A stretch of 64,000 nucleotides of DNA, taken from contig NZ_JAFDVD010000008.1 of NCBI RefSeq assembly GCF_016887965.1, positions 186,001 to 250,000 on the forward strand. Reading direction: 5' to 3'. Numbering within the stretch: the first letter of the stretch is position 1; each line of letters starts with the position of its first letter. The notes beneath the pieces were generated by a model. That model searched no databases and was not told the origin of the DNA. It saw only the letters and a program-made list of their open reading frames with translations. Both the position numbers and the translations under genes were made by a program. The DNA is from Phycicoccus sonneratiae. Lineage in GTDB: Bacteria; Actinomycetota; Actinomycetes; Actinomycetales; Dermatophilaceae. Below, piece by piece: positions 1 through 7,902 of the stretch.

Positions 1-622
1 CCCCGTCGAGGCGCACCGGCGAGCTCGTCTGCTGCCAGACGATCGCCAGCGCGAAGACGACGAGGCTGACGAGCGAGAACACCGTCTCCCCGCGGGAGAC
101 CGCGTGGCGCCCACCGGGCGACTCCGGCAGCTGGTCCGGCGTCCAGCCGAGGACGCCCCGCCCCGGCTGGGTGCGCTCGAGGACGGCGAAGACGAGCGTC
201 GTCCAGAAGACGACGTGGACGGCGGTCGTCAGCGCGGCGAGGGCGGAGCCACCGAACGCCGGGCCGACCCCGCTCGTCGCGATGTCGTCGGTGAAGAGGC
301 GCACGACGAGGGTGACGACCCAGACGAGCGGGACGACGACGGCGACGAGCACGGTGACGAGCCGGCGCCACTCGGGGTAGAGCGCCGGGCCGACGAGGTG
401 CAGCGGTCGCCCCGTGTAGCCGGCCGCGAGGCGGATGGGGTCGCCGAGCTCGACGAGCACCTCGCGCTCGGCGTCCTCGCGGCTGGCGGTGGCCCCGGCG
501 TCGAGGCGGGCCTCCACCATGTCCTCGATGGTGCCGCGCAGCTCTCGGTCGACGTCCTCGCGCTGGTCGTCCGCGAGTTCACGGACGGTGGCGGCGACAT
601 AGCGGTCGGTGAGGGAGGTCAT
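1..622 (-). CDS. HAAS/permease-prefix-domain membrane protein (3' end beyond window)
   Basis: Reading in from an ATG at 622, the frame stays open for 207 codons to the window edge, so the C-terminus is missing. The first ~85 residues are a charged helical region (opens MTSLTDRYVAATVRELADD) with the look of the permease-prefix/HAAS domain that accompanies PadR repressors. Three hydrophobic segments follow, at about residues 88-110, 128-150 and 183-202. The start lies 22 bp after the stop of the PadR gene, so the two are almost certainly one operon, and the PadR protein probably controls its level. The function of the membrane part is unknown. The HAAS domain is thought to bind PadR-type regulators, so a repressor-sequestering sensor role is possible but is inference. 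Confidence 0.75.
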   Translation of the reverse strand, partial: MTSLTDRYVAATVRELADDQREDVDRELRGTIEDMVEARLDAGATASREDAEREVLVELGDPIRLAAGYTGRPLHLVGPALYPEWRRLVTVLVAVVVPLVWVVTLVVRLFTDDIATSGVGPAFGGSALAALTTAVHVVFWTTLVFAVLERTQPGRGVLGWTPDQLPESPGGRHAVSRGETVFSLVSLVVFALAIVWQQTSSPVRLDG

Positions 623-644
623 GGTGTCGTCCTCTCGGTCGTGG

Positions 645-974
645 TCAGGCGAGGTCGGTGATGGAGGCGTCGAGGGCGCGCCAGTCGGCGCGCAGCGCGG
701 CGAGCACGTCCTCGCCGGCGGTGCTCGTCCGGTAGAACTTGCGCGGGCGCGACTCCTCGGTGTTCCACTCGGCGGTGAGCAGGCCCTGCTTCTCGAGGCG
801 GCGCAGCAGCGGGTAGAGCGTGTTGGCGTCGACCTCGAACCCGGTGCGCGCCAACGACTCCAGCAGTGCGTAGCCGTACCCGGGCGTCCGCAGGCTGGCG
901 AGCGCCGCGACGACGACGGTCCCCCGCCGCAGCTCCTGGAGGTGACCGGCCAGCACGCCGTCGTCGTCCGTCAT
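645..974 (-). CDS. PadR-family transcriptional repressor
   Basis: This is a 109-residue winged-helix protein. The core with GYGYALLESLA, then NTLYPLLRRLEKQGLL, then the RPRKFYRTSTAGEDVL wing is diagnostic of the PadR family. It lacks the long C-terminal domain of PadR-s2 proteins, so it is the short PadR-s1 type. I chose the ATG at 974. An in-frame GTG at 998 would put the start inside the 27-bp palindrome just upstream, which is more likely the operator. It is co-transcribed with the HAAS-domain membrane protein 22 bp downstream, the usual partner of this repressor type. Autoregulation is likely. The inducer is unknown. Confidence 0.9.
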   Translation of the reverse strand: MTDDDGVLAGHLQELRRGTVVVAALASLRTPGYGYALLESLARTGFEVDANTLYPLLRRLEKQGLLTAEWNTEESRPRKFYRTSTAGEDVLAALRADWRALDASITDLA

Positions 975-981
975 GACTGAC

Positions 982-1008
982 ACGATAGTGTGCGTCACAC
1001 ACTATCGT
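982..1008. promoter_or_regulatory. Probable PadR operator palindrome
   Basis: Perfect 11-bp arms, ACGATAGTGTG (982-992) and CACACTATCGT (998-1008), are separated by 5 bp. The site begins 8 bp upstream of the padR start codon, where a repressor would block transcription of the padR/membrane-protein operon. The arms are AT-richer than almost anything around them. Binding by this PadR is inferred from position only. Confidence 0.7.
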
Positions 1009-1056
1009 CAACCACACAGGCTCCGGCCGGTGCGACCGGGGACGGGAGGTGGGCGG

Positions 1057-2016
1057 TCAGTCGCCGTGGCGGGCGCGGATGGCGACGAGCTCGAGGGCGT
1101 GGGCGTCGAGGGCGAGGTCCTCGTCGCTCACCGGGGTCCAGGGCGGGGTGGGCACGGCCCGCCGCCGGTCGTCGAGGCCGACGAACACGGTGCGGCAGTA
1201 GGTGGTCAGCTCGAGGGCGTCCTCGGCCGAGGTCGGGTCGCCGGAGCGGACGTGCACGCCGACGTGCATCGAGGTGCGGCCGGTGTGCAGCAGCCGGGCC
1301 TCGACCTCGACGAGGTGCCCGATGCGCAGCGGCCGGTAGAACCGCACTCCCCCGGTGAAGATCGCGACGTTGCCCGCGCTGCCGGTCCACTGCGTCGCGA
1401 GGACGTGGGCGGCCTCGTCGATCCAGCGCATGACGATGCCGCCGTGCACCTTGCCGCCCCAGTTGACGTCGGTGGGCGCGGCGAGGAAGCGCAGCGTGAC
1501 CCGGGGCGCCGTGCCGGCGTCGGAGTACACCTGCCCGGCCATCGCCGCCTCGACCTCGGCGCGCACGTCGGCCCGGCGCAGCGCCCAGGCCCGGGCGAGC
1601 TCATCGGCGGTCGTGCGCGGCACCAGCTCGGGCACGGGGGTGGAGCGGCCCGCGTCGTCGACGGCGACGAAGACGATGAGGCAGCGGGTGGCCGGTTCGA
1701 GGGTGCGGGTGCGCGGGCCCCCTGACGCGACGTCGACGCTGATGTGCATCGAGCTCCGGCCGGTGTGGACGACCCGGGCGGTGACCTCGACGAGGTCGCC
1801 CACCTCGACCGGACGGGTGAACCGGACGTTGCCGACGTAGGCGGTGACGCAGTACGTGCCGCTCCACCCGGCGGCGGCCGCGTAACCGGCCTTGTCGATC
1901 CACTCGAGCACCCGGCCCGCGGACACCGAGCCCGAGTGCCCCGCGTCGGTGGGCGCGGCGAGGAAGCGCAGGGTGATCTCGGCCGGAGGGTGCGCGCGCT
2001 CGTCCACGGGCGACAT
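1057..2016 (-). CDS. Double-hotdog acyl-CoA thioesterase
   Basis: The 319 residues form two tandem hotdog-fold domains, at about 10-130 and 165-300. Each has the opening TLRFLAAPTD and the later RTSMH/RSSMH strand. The second domain carries the acyl-CoA hydrolase active-site stretch VHGGIVMRWIDEAAH with its Asp. In the first domain the equivalent is VSAGRVLEWIDKAG, where the HGG is lost but the Asp kept. This suggests one active site per fused pair, as in BACH-type thioesterases. Likely reaction: hydrolysis of fatty acyl-CoA to free acid and CoA in the cytosol; chain-length preference cannot be read. It follows the VOC gene by 24 bp on the same strand and may be read with it. Confidence 0.88.
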   Translation of the reverse strand: MSPVDERAHPPAEITLRFLAAPTDAGHSGSVSAGRVLEWIDKAGYAAAAGWSGTYCVTAYVGNVRFTRPVEVGDLVEVTARVVHTGRSSMHISVDVASGGPRTRTLEPATRCLIVFVAVDDAGRSTPVPELVPRTTADELARAWALRRADVRAEVEAAMAGQVYSDAGTAPRVTLRFLAAPTDVNWGGKVHGGIVMRWIDEAAHVLATQWTGSAGNVAIFTGGVRFYRPLRIGHLVEVEARLLHTGRTSMHVGVHVRSGDPTSAEDALELTTYCRTVFVGLDDRRRAVPTPPWTPVSDEDLALDAHALELVAIRARHGD

Positions 2017-2040
2017 CCTGACAGCCGTGCCCCGTGCGCG

Positions 2041-2598
2041 TCAGCCGTCGACGACGGGCGGACCGAGGTGCGTCATCGCCTCGTCGACGGTGCGGAAGAC
2101 CTCGCTCGGTGGCGCGTCGGGGTCCGGGCGCCACTGCGGCAGCTCGTCGGGACCCTCGCTGGGGGCCGTGCTCCCCGGCCCGTACTCGAAGAGCCACCAG
2201 AGGCCGTGCCACGGGTCGAGGAAGCGAGCCAGCCGCTGGCCGCCGTGGAACGCGGTGGGCGCCGTGACCACCTCGGCGCCGCGCGCGACCGCCCGCCGGA
2301 CGACCTCCTCGACGTCGGCGACGTAGACCTGGAGCAGCGCGGGCGTGAAGGCCCACTGCGGCTTGGCGTCGGCGCACATGATCGTGGAGTCGCCGACCCG
2401 CACCTCGGCGTGGATGAGCAGGCCGTCGGCGTCGACGCTGTGCGCGGCGAGCGTCTCGCGCCCGTCGAACACCTCCTCGACGAAGGCGATGAACGCGGCG
2501 CAGCCCCCGGGGCCGCGGACCGCCGCGAACGGGTTGACGGTGCCGTACCCGGGCGGCAGGTCGGAACCGGTGAGGACGGACGAGGGGTCGATGCTCAT
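2041..2598 (-). CDS. VOC/glyoxalase-superfamily protein
   Basis: This 185-residue protein resembles the PhnB/YdeM-like branch of the VOC superfamily. It opens with a PGYGTVNPFAAVRGPGGCAAF strand-helix, has an acidic segment around GRETLAAHSVDADG, and later carries the DPWHGLWWLFEYGP stretch where such proteins place the last metal ligand or aromatic pocket. The substrate is unknown; members include bleomycin-binding and demethylmenaquinone-methyltransferase-like proteins, but no enzymatic function can be assigned. The ATG overlaps the stop of the potassium-channel gene by four bases (ATGA), so translation is coupled, although the functional link is obscure. The C-terminal ~30 residues are a Pro/Asp-rich tail with no visible domain. 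Confidence 0.78.
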   Translation of the reverse strand: MSIDPSSVLTGSDLPPGYGTVNPFAAVRGPGGCAAFIAFVEEVFDGRETLAAHSVDADGLLIHAEVRVGDSTIMCADAKPQWAFTPALLQVYVADVEEVVRRAVARGAEVVTAPTAFHGGQRLARFLDPWHGLWWLFEYGPGSTAPSEGPDELPQWRPDPDAPPSEVFRTVDEAMTHLGPPVVDG

Positions 2599-3683
2599 CC
2601 CCCCAGCGTGCCCTCGACCGCCGACACCGGGCGCCCGGAGGCCGCGAGCGCCCGCAGCCGGCCGACCTGCTCCGGCGTGCCGAAGACGATGAGCGTGGCG
2701 CCCGCCTCGAGGACCCGGTCCGCGGGTGGGGACGGCGTGAACGCACCCTTGCGGGGCGCCCGGACCGCGAGCAGCTGGCAGCCGCACGTGCCGGGCACGT
2801 CGACCTCGCCGAGGGTGCGACCGACGACGGCGTCGGACTCCCCCAGCCGCACCTGCTCGATGCGCACGTCGAGGTCGTCGTCGTGCATCACCTCGTCGAG
2901 GAACTCGGCGACGTCGGCGTGGAGGGCGAACGAGGCCATCCGCCGGCCACCGATGAGCTGCGGGTTGACCGCCCGGGTCGCACCGGCGAGGACGAGCTTG
3001 TCCTTGCTGCCGAGCGTGCGGGCCCGGCTGATGATCACGAGGTCCGGGCGCAGGGCCCGCGCCGAGAGCGTGGCGTAGGTCGTCGCGGCGTCGGTGTCGA
3101 GGGCGCAGACGAGGGCCCGGGCCCGCTCGATGCCGGCGGCCCGCAGCACGTCGTCGTTCGCGGCGTCACCGTGGACGAAGGGCTCGGTGAGCCCGTCGAG
3201 GCGCGTCTCGTCGGTGTCGACGACGACGACCCGGTGGCCGCGGTCGTGGAGGTAGCGCGTCGCCGAGCGACCGACCCGGCCGAAGCCGCAGACGATGACG
3301 TGGTCGCGCAGCCGTGCGATGTCGCGTTCCATGCGGCGCCTCCCGAGGTGCTCGCGCAGGTGGCCCTCGGTGACGGCCTCGACGAGGACCCCGAGGTTGT
3401 AGAGGACCGTCCCCACCCCGAGGAGGATGAGGACGATCGTGAAGAGCTGGCCGCCCGGGCCGAGGGGACGCACCTCGCGGAAGCCGACCGTAGCCACGGT
3501 CGTCACGGTCTGGTACAGCGCGTCGAGGAGCGGGAACCCGAGGGCGGTGTAGCCCACCGTGCCGACGACCGTCACGGCGGCGAGGGCGCTGAGCGCCACC
3601 GCGATCCGGCGCAGCGCGTCACGACCCGAGTCGGTGCCGGCGAGGAGGGCCCGGCGCCGGCTGCTCGAGCTCGGCCTGCCCAC
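2595..3683 (-). CDS. Two-TM potassium channel with RCK (TrkA-N/TrkA-C) domains
   Basis: The 362-residue protein has a TM helix at about 25-47, a pore loop, a second TM at about 80-103, then an RCK-N Rossmann domain starting HVIVCGFGRVGRSATRYL near residue 128, and an RCK-C domain in the last ~85 residues. This is the MthK/GsuK architecture for ligand-gated K+ conductance across the cytoplasmic membrane. The selectivity filter reads TVATVGFREV instead of the classical TVGYGD. The GTG start at 3683 fits the N-terminal topology. The gene's end overlaps the VOC start by four bases. NAD(H) or nucleotide gating is expected from the GxGxxG motif, but this is family knowledge. Confidence 0.85.
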   Translation of the reverse strand: MGRPSSSSRRRALLAGTDSGRDALRRIAVALSALAAVTVVGTVGYTALGFPLLDALYQTVTTVATVGFREVRPLGPGGQLFTIVLILLGVGTVLYNLGVLVEAVTEGHLREHLGRRRMERDIARLRDHVIVCGFGRVGRSATRYLHDRGHRVVVVDTDETRLDGLTEPFVHGDAANDDVLRAAGIERARALVCALDTDAATTYATLSARALRPDLVIISRARTLGSKDKLVLAGATRAVNPQLIGGRRMASFALHADVAEFLDEVMHDDDLDVRIEQVRLGESDAVVGRTLGEVDVPGTCGCQLLAVRAPRKGAFTPSPPADRVLEAGATLIVFGTPEQVGRLRALAASGRPVSAVEGTLGG

Positions 3684-3774
3684 GACCCCATCGTGGCACC
3701 CGGCGCGATGGCCCGTCAGGGGCCGAGCACCGGCGGCGACGTCTCGTCCGTCACGCCTGCTCCCGCCCGCCGGG

Positions 3775-5748
3775 TCAGTGCGTGTGGGCGGCCTCGGCCA
3801 TCCGCTCGCGACCGGAACCGAGGACGGTGAGCGGCAGGAGCGTCTTGCCCGTGGGGCCGATCTCGATCTCGGTGTTCATCTGCGGGCACACGCCGCAGTC
3901 GAAGCAGGGGGTCCAGCGGCAGTCGTCGACCTCGGTCTCGTCGAGGGCGTCGAGCCAGTCCTGCCAGAGCCACTCCTTGTCGAGCCCGGAGTCGATGTGG
4001 TCCCAGGGCAGGACCTCGGACTCCTCGCGCTCACGGGTCGTGTACCAGGCGACGTCGACGCCCTGCGGCGGCAGCTCGCGCTCGGCGGCGGCCATCCACC
4101 GCTCGTAGGAGAAGTGCTCCGACCACCCGTCGAAGCGGCCGCCGTCGCGCCACACGGCCTCGATGACCCGGCCGACCCGGCGGTCGCCGCGCGAGAGCAG
4201 TCCCTCGACGATGCCGGGCTTGCCGTCGTGGTACCGGAACCCGATGGAGGACCCGTAGCGGCGGTCGGACCGGATGGCCTGCCGCAGCTTGTCGAGCCGG
4301 GCGTCGGTCTCCTCGGCACCGAGCTGCGCGGCCCACTGGAACGGAGTGTGCGGCTTGGGCACGAACCCGCCGATCGACACGGTGCAGCGGATGTCGCGGC
4401 GCCCGCTGACCTCGCGGCCGGTCTCGATGACCCGCTTGGCGAGCTCGGCGATCTGGAGGACGTCCTCGTCGGTCTCGGTCGGGAGTCCGCACATGAAGTA
4501 GAGCTTGACCTGCCGCCAGCCGGCGCCGTACGCGGCCGCGACGGTACGGATGAGGTCGTCCTCGCTGACCATCTTGTTGATGACCTTGCGGATGCGCTCG
4601 GAGCCACCCTCGGGGGCGAAGGTGAGCCCGGAGCGGCGGCCGTTGCGGGTCAGCTCGTTGGCGAGGTCGATGTTGAACGCGTCGACGCGCGTGGAGGGCA
4701 GCGACAGACCGGTGTTCGTGCCCTCGTACCGATCGGCGAGGCCCTTGGTGACGTCGGCGATCTCCGAGTGGTCGGCGCTGCTCAGCGAGAGCAGGCCCAC
4801 CTCCTCGAAACCCGTTGCGGCGAGACCGCGCTCGACCATCTCGCCGATGCCGGTGATGGAGCGCTCGCGCACCGGGCGGGTGATCATCCCGGCCTGGCAG
4901 AACCGGCAGCCGCGCGTGCAGCCACGGAAGATCTCGACCGACATCCGCTCGTGCACCGACTCGGCGAGCGGCACGAGCGGCTGCTTCGGGTACGGCCAGG
5001 CGTCGAGGTCCATGACGGTGTGCTTCGAAACGCGCCACGGCACGCCGGGGGCGTTCGGGGCGACCCGCTGGATGCGACCGTCGGGCAGGTAGGTGACGTC
5101 GAAGAACGCCGGCACGTAGACGCCGCCGGTCCGGGCCAGGCGCAGCAGCAGCTCGTGGCGGCCGCCGGGGCGGGCCTCGCGCTTCCAGTCGCCGACGATG
5201 TCGGTGATGGCGAGGACGGCCTCCTCGCCGTCGCCCACGACGGCGCAGTCGACGAAGTCGGCGATGGTCTCGGGGTTGAAGGCCGCGTGTCCGCCGGCGA
5301 CGACCAGCGGATGGCTCTCGTCGCGGTCGCGCGCGTGCAGCGGGATGCCGGCGAGGTCGAGCGCGGTGAGCATGTTCGTGTAGCCGAGCTCGGTGGAGAA
5401 CGAGAGGCCGAGCAGGTCGAAGTCGCCGACCGGCCGGTGGGCGTCGACGGTGAACTGCGGGACGCCGTGCTCGCGCATCAGCGCCTCGAGGTCGGGCCAC
5501 ACCGCGTAGGTGCGCTCGGCGAGGGCGTCGGGCCGCTCGTTGAGCACTTCGTAGAGGATCATGACGCCCTGGTTCGGCACGCCGACCTCGTAGGCGTCGG
5601 GGTACATCAGCGACCAGCGCACCGTCTCGTCGCCGGCGACGTCCCAGGGCTTGACCGTCGAGTTCAGCTCGCCGCCCACGTACTGGATGGGCTTGCTCAC
5701 CTGCTCGAGCAGCGGCTCGAGGGCGGGGAAGACGGACTGTCCGGGCAT
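3775..5748 (-). CDS. TIGR03960-type B12-binding-domain radical SAM protein
   Basis: This 657-residue protein matches the radical SAM family normally found with a DUF2344 partner near rne/rplU in actinobacteria. An N-terminal cobalamin-binding-like region (about 50-190) precedes the radical SAM barrel, whose cluster ligands are C277, C281 and C284 in GCTRGCRFCQ (CxxxCxxC). A second cysteine set near the C-terminus, CRWTPCFDCGVC, could hold an extra Fe-S cluster. The substrate is unknown; a role in rRNA or tRNA modification has been suggested for relatives but is unproven. The ATG at 5748 is preceded by a 174-bp divergent intergenic region. The usual DUF2344 partner is absent from both sides here. 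Confidence 0.88.
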   Translation of the reverse strand: MPGQSVFPALEPLLEQVSKPIQYVGGELNSTVKPWDVAGDETVRWSLMYPDAYEVGVPNQGVMILYEVLNERPDALAERTYAVWPDLEALMREHGVPQFTVDAHRPVGDFDLLGLSFSTELGYTNMLTALDLAGIPLHARDRDESHPLVVAGGHAAFNPETIADFVDCAVVGDGEEAVLAITDIVGDWKREARPGGRHELLLRLARTGGVYVPAFFDVTYLPDGRIQRVAPNAPGVPWRVSKHTVMDLDAWPYPKQPLVPLAESVHERMSVEIFRGCTRGCRFCQAGMITRPVRERSITGIGEMVERGLAATGFEEVGLLSLSSADHSEIADVTKGLADRYEGTNTGLSLPSTRVDAFNIDLANELTRNGRRSGLTFAPEGGSERIRKVINKMVSEDDLIRTVAAAYGAGWRQVKLYFMCGLPTETDEDVLQIAELAKRVIETGREVSGRRDIRCTVSIGGFVPKPHTPFQWAAQLGAEETDARLDKLRQAIRSDRRYGSSIGFRYHDGKPGIVEGLLSRGDRRVGRVIEAVWRDGGRFDGWSEHFSYERWMAAAERELPPQGVDVAWYTTREREESEVLPWDHIDSGLDKEWLWQDWLDALDETEVDDCRWTPCFDCGVCPQMNTEIEIGPTGKTLLPLTVLGSGRERMAEAAHTH

Positions 5749-5821
5749 CCGTCAAGGGTAGGTGTCGTCCGGCGGGGGCCCAAACCGGCGGTGCCGCGCC
5801 CGCCGGGTGGAGTCACGCGAC

Positions 5822-5860
5822 TGCTCTCGGTTGCTCCACCATCGGGAGCAACCGAGAGCA
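5822..5860. repeat. Perfect 16-bp inverted repeat between divergent genes
   Basis: Arms TGCTCTCGGTTGCTCC (5822-5837) and its exact complement (5845-5860) enclose a 7-nt loop. No T-run follows on either strand. It sits between divergent start codons (5748 minus and 5923 plus), so it is not where a terminator is needed. It could be an operator, a REP-like element or a leader structure. Confidence 0.7.
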
Positions 5861-5922
5861 CTCGACAACACCCACGTCACCGCCCCTGTCCAGGTCCCCG
5901 CAGACGTGCTTGGCTGACGTCC

Positions 5923-7302
5923 ATGAGCGATGACCAGCACGTCGACCTCGTCGTCGTCGGCCTCGGGCCCGGCGGCGAGCACCTCGCGACGGAGGCCGCG
6001 CGCGCCGGGATGCGCGTCGTCGGCGTCGACGAGCGCCTCGTCGGCGGCGAGTGCCCGTACTACGGCTGCATCCCGAGCAAGATGATGATCCGGGCGGCCA
6101 ACTCGCTCGCCGAGGCGCACCGGGTCGGCACCCTCGCCGGCAGCGCCACCGCCACCCCGGACTTCTCGCTCGTCGCCGCGCGCATCCGCGACGAGGCGAC
6201 CGACGACTGGGACGACGCCGTCGCCGTGAAGCGGCTCGAGGACGCCGGTGTGACCTTCGTCCGCGGCCACGCGCGGCTCGCGGGGCCCGGCGTCGTCGAG
6301 GTCGGCGAGCAGCGCTTCGTCGCCGGGACGGGCGTCGTGCTCAACACCGGCACCGCCCCGGCCACTCCCCCGGTCGACGGCCTCGCCGACACCCCGTTCT
6401 GGACCAACCGCGAGGCTCTGCGCGCCACCGAGGCGCCGGCCTCGCTCGTCGTCGTCGGCGGGGGCGCCATCGGCGCGGAGCTGGCGCAGGCGTTCTCGCG
6501 CTTCGGCACCCGCGTCTCGCTCGTCGAGGTCGCGCCGCGGATCCTCGCCCTCGAGGAGCCCGAGGCCTCCGACGTCGTGGCCCGCGCCTTCGCCGACGAC
6601 GGCATCCAGGTGCTCGCCGGTGCCTCCATCCGCTCGGTCGCCCACGCCGACGGCCGGTTCAGCGTCGCCGTCACCGACGCCGGGGGCACCGACCTCGACC
6701 TCGACGCCGACCGCCTCCTCGTCGCCGCCGGCCGCCGACCCAACCTCGGCGACCTCGGCCTCGAGACCGTCGGCCTCGACCCCTCCACCCGCTCCCTCGA
6801 CACCGACGAGCGGATGCGCGCCGGCGAGAAGCTCTGGGCGGTCGGCGACATCACCGGCCAGGGCGCCTTCACCCACATGTCGATGTACCAGGCCGGCATC
6901 GCCCTGCGCGACCTCACCGGCACCGACGGCCCGTGGGCGAGCTACCACGCGGTCCCGCGCGTCACCTACACCGACCCCGAGGTCGGGTCGGTGGGGATGA
7001 GCGAGCAGCAGGCGCGCGACGCCGGCCTCGACGTGCGCACCGGCACCACCGACCTCGCCGCCTCCACCCGCGGCTGGATCCACGGCCCGGGCGGCGCGGG
7101 GCTCGTCAAGGTCGTCGAGGACCGCGCCGCCGGGCACCTCGTCGGGGCCACGTCGGTGGGACCCACCGGCGGCGAGGTGCTCTCGATGCTCGCCACCGCC
7201 GTCCACGCCCGGGTGCCCACCGCCGTGCTCCGCGAGCAGGTCCTCGCCTACCCGACCTTCCACCGGGCGGTCTCGAGCGCGCTGGCCGACCTCGACGGGT
7301 GA
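5923..7302 (+). CDS. FAD/NAD(P)-dependent pyridine nucleotide-disulfide oxidoreductase
   Basis: The 459-residue protein opens with the FAD Rossmann motif VVGLGPGGEHLA. A redox-active disulfide follows, C44 and C49 in GGECPYYGCIPSK. The second nucleotide fold is VVVGGGAIGAELAQAF, and the FAD signature is LWAVGDITGQG. The C-terminal dimerisation domain ends YPTFHRAVSSAL, so the His-Pro/Glu catalytic pair of true lipoamide dehydrogenase and glutathione reductase is replaced. It therefore belongs to the LpdA/mercuric-reductase-like group, and its substrate (quinone, low-molecular thiol or metal) is undetermined. The ATG at 5923 is the first good start after the divergent spacer. The stop overlaps the downstream methyltransferase start by four bases. 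Confidence 0.85.
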   Translation: MSDDQHVDLVVVGLGPGGEHLATEAARAGMRVVGVDERLVGGECPYYGCIPSKMMIRAANSLAEAHRVGTLAGSATATPDFSLVAARIRDEATDDWDDAVAVKRLEDAGVTFVRGHARLAGPGVVEVGEQRFVAGTGVVLNTGTAPATPPVDGLADTPFWTNREALRATEAPASLVVVGGGAIGAELAQAFSRFGTRVSLVEVAPRILALEEPEASDVVARAFADDGIQVLAGASIRSVAHADGRFSVAVTDAGGTDLDLDADRLLVAAGRRPNLGDLGLETVGLDPSTRSLDTDERMRAGEKLWAVGDITGQGAFTHMSMYQAGIALRDLTGTDGPWASYHAVPRVTYTDPEVGSVGMSEQQARDAGLDVRTGTTDLAASTRGWIHGPGGAGLVKVVEDRAAGHLVGATSVGPTGGEVLSMLATAVHARVPTAVLREQVLAYPTFHRAVSSALADLDG

Positions 7303-7883
7303 CCGTGACGCCGGCGGCGGCCCTCGACGCGGCGTTCGCCGCGCAGCCCCGTGAGCGCTTCCTGCCCCCGGAGCGGCGCGCCGCCGCCGGCACCGACGCG
7401 CCGCTGGACATCGGCCACGGCCAGACCAGCAGCCAGCCCCGCACGGTCCGCGCGATGCTCGGGCTCCTCGACGTCCGCCCGGGCCACCGGGTCCTCGACG
7501 TCGGGTCGGGGTCGGCGTGGACCACCGCCCTGCTCGCCGAGCTGGTCGGCCCGGGCGGCTCGGTCCTCGGCGTGGAGCGCGTGCCCGAGCTCGTCGCCGT
7601 CGGCGCACAGCGGCTCGAGGCGTCCGGGGTCCTCCGGGCGACCATCCGGCCGGCGGACCCCGACGTGCTCGGCGCCGCGGCGGACGGCCCGTTCGACCGG
7701 ATCCTCGTCTCCGCGATGGCGACCCGGATCCCGCGAGAGCTCGTCGACCAGCTCGCGCCCGGTGGCGTGCTCGTCGTCCCCGTGGCCGGCGTGATGACCC
7801 GCGTCGAGCGCCCCGGGCGCGCGGGCGCACCCACGGTCACCGAGCACGGCCGGTACCGCTTCGTGCCCCTCGTCGGCGGCTGA
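7299..7883 (+). CDS. Protein-L-isoaspartate O-methyltransferase-like methyltransferase
   Basis: This 194-residue SAM methyltransferase keeps the PCMT order. First comes FLPPERRAAAGTDAPLDIGHGQTSSQP, where PCMT has its substrate loop. Then comes motif I VLDVGSGSAWTTALLAELVG, and motif II/III around PFDRILVSAMA with LAPGGVLVVPV. It is 15-20 residues shorter than typical PCMT and may repair isoaspartate in damaged proteins, or methylate something else. I chose the GTG at 7299, which overlaps the previous stop as GTGA; a second GTG at 7305 is possible. It converges with the acyl-CoA ligase gene, with 19 bp between the two stops. Confidence 0.8.
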   Translation: MTVTPAAALDAAFAAQPRERFLPPERRAAAGTDAPLDIGHGQTSSQPRTVRAMLGLLDVRPGHRVLDVGSGSAWTTALLAELVGPGGSVLGVERVPELVAVGAQRLEASGVLRATIRPADPDVLGAAADGPFDRILVSAMATRIPRELVDQLAPGGVLVVPVAGVMTRVERPGRAGAPTVTEHGRYRFVPLVGG

Positions 7884-7902
7884 CGACGTCGCGGGGCGAC
7901 CC

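Noticed and set aside
104-661. A plus-strand open frame of 185 codons at the left edge
   Set aside because: It is antisense to the HAAS membrane-protein gene and has the highly charged composition of a shadow frame. The minus-strand frame has a real domain pattern and helices.
3559-5922. Upstream part of the long plus-strand frame that leads into the oxidoreductase
   Set aside because: It is antisense to the radical SAM gene; the oxidoreductase family begins at the ATG at 5923.
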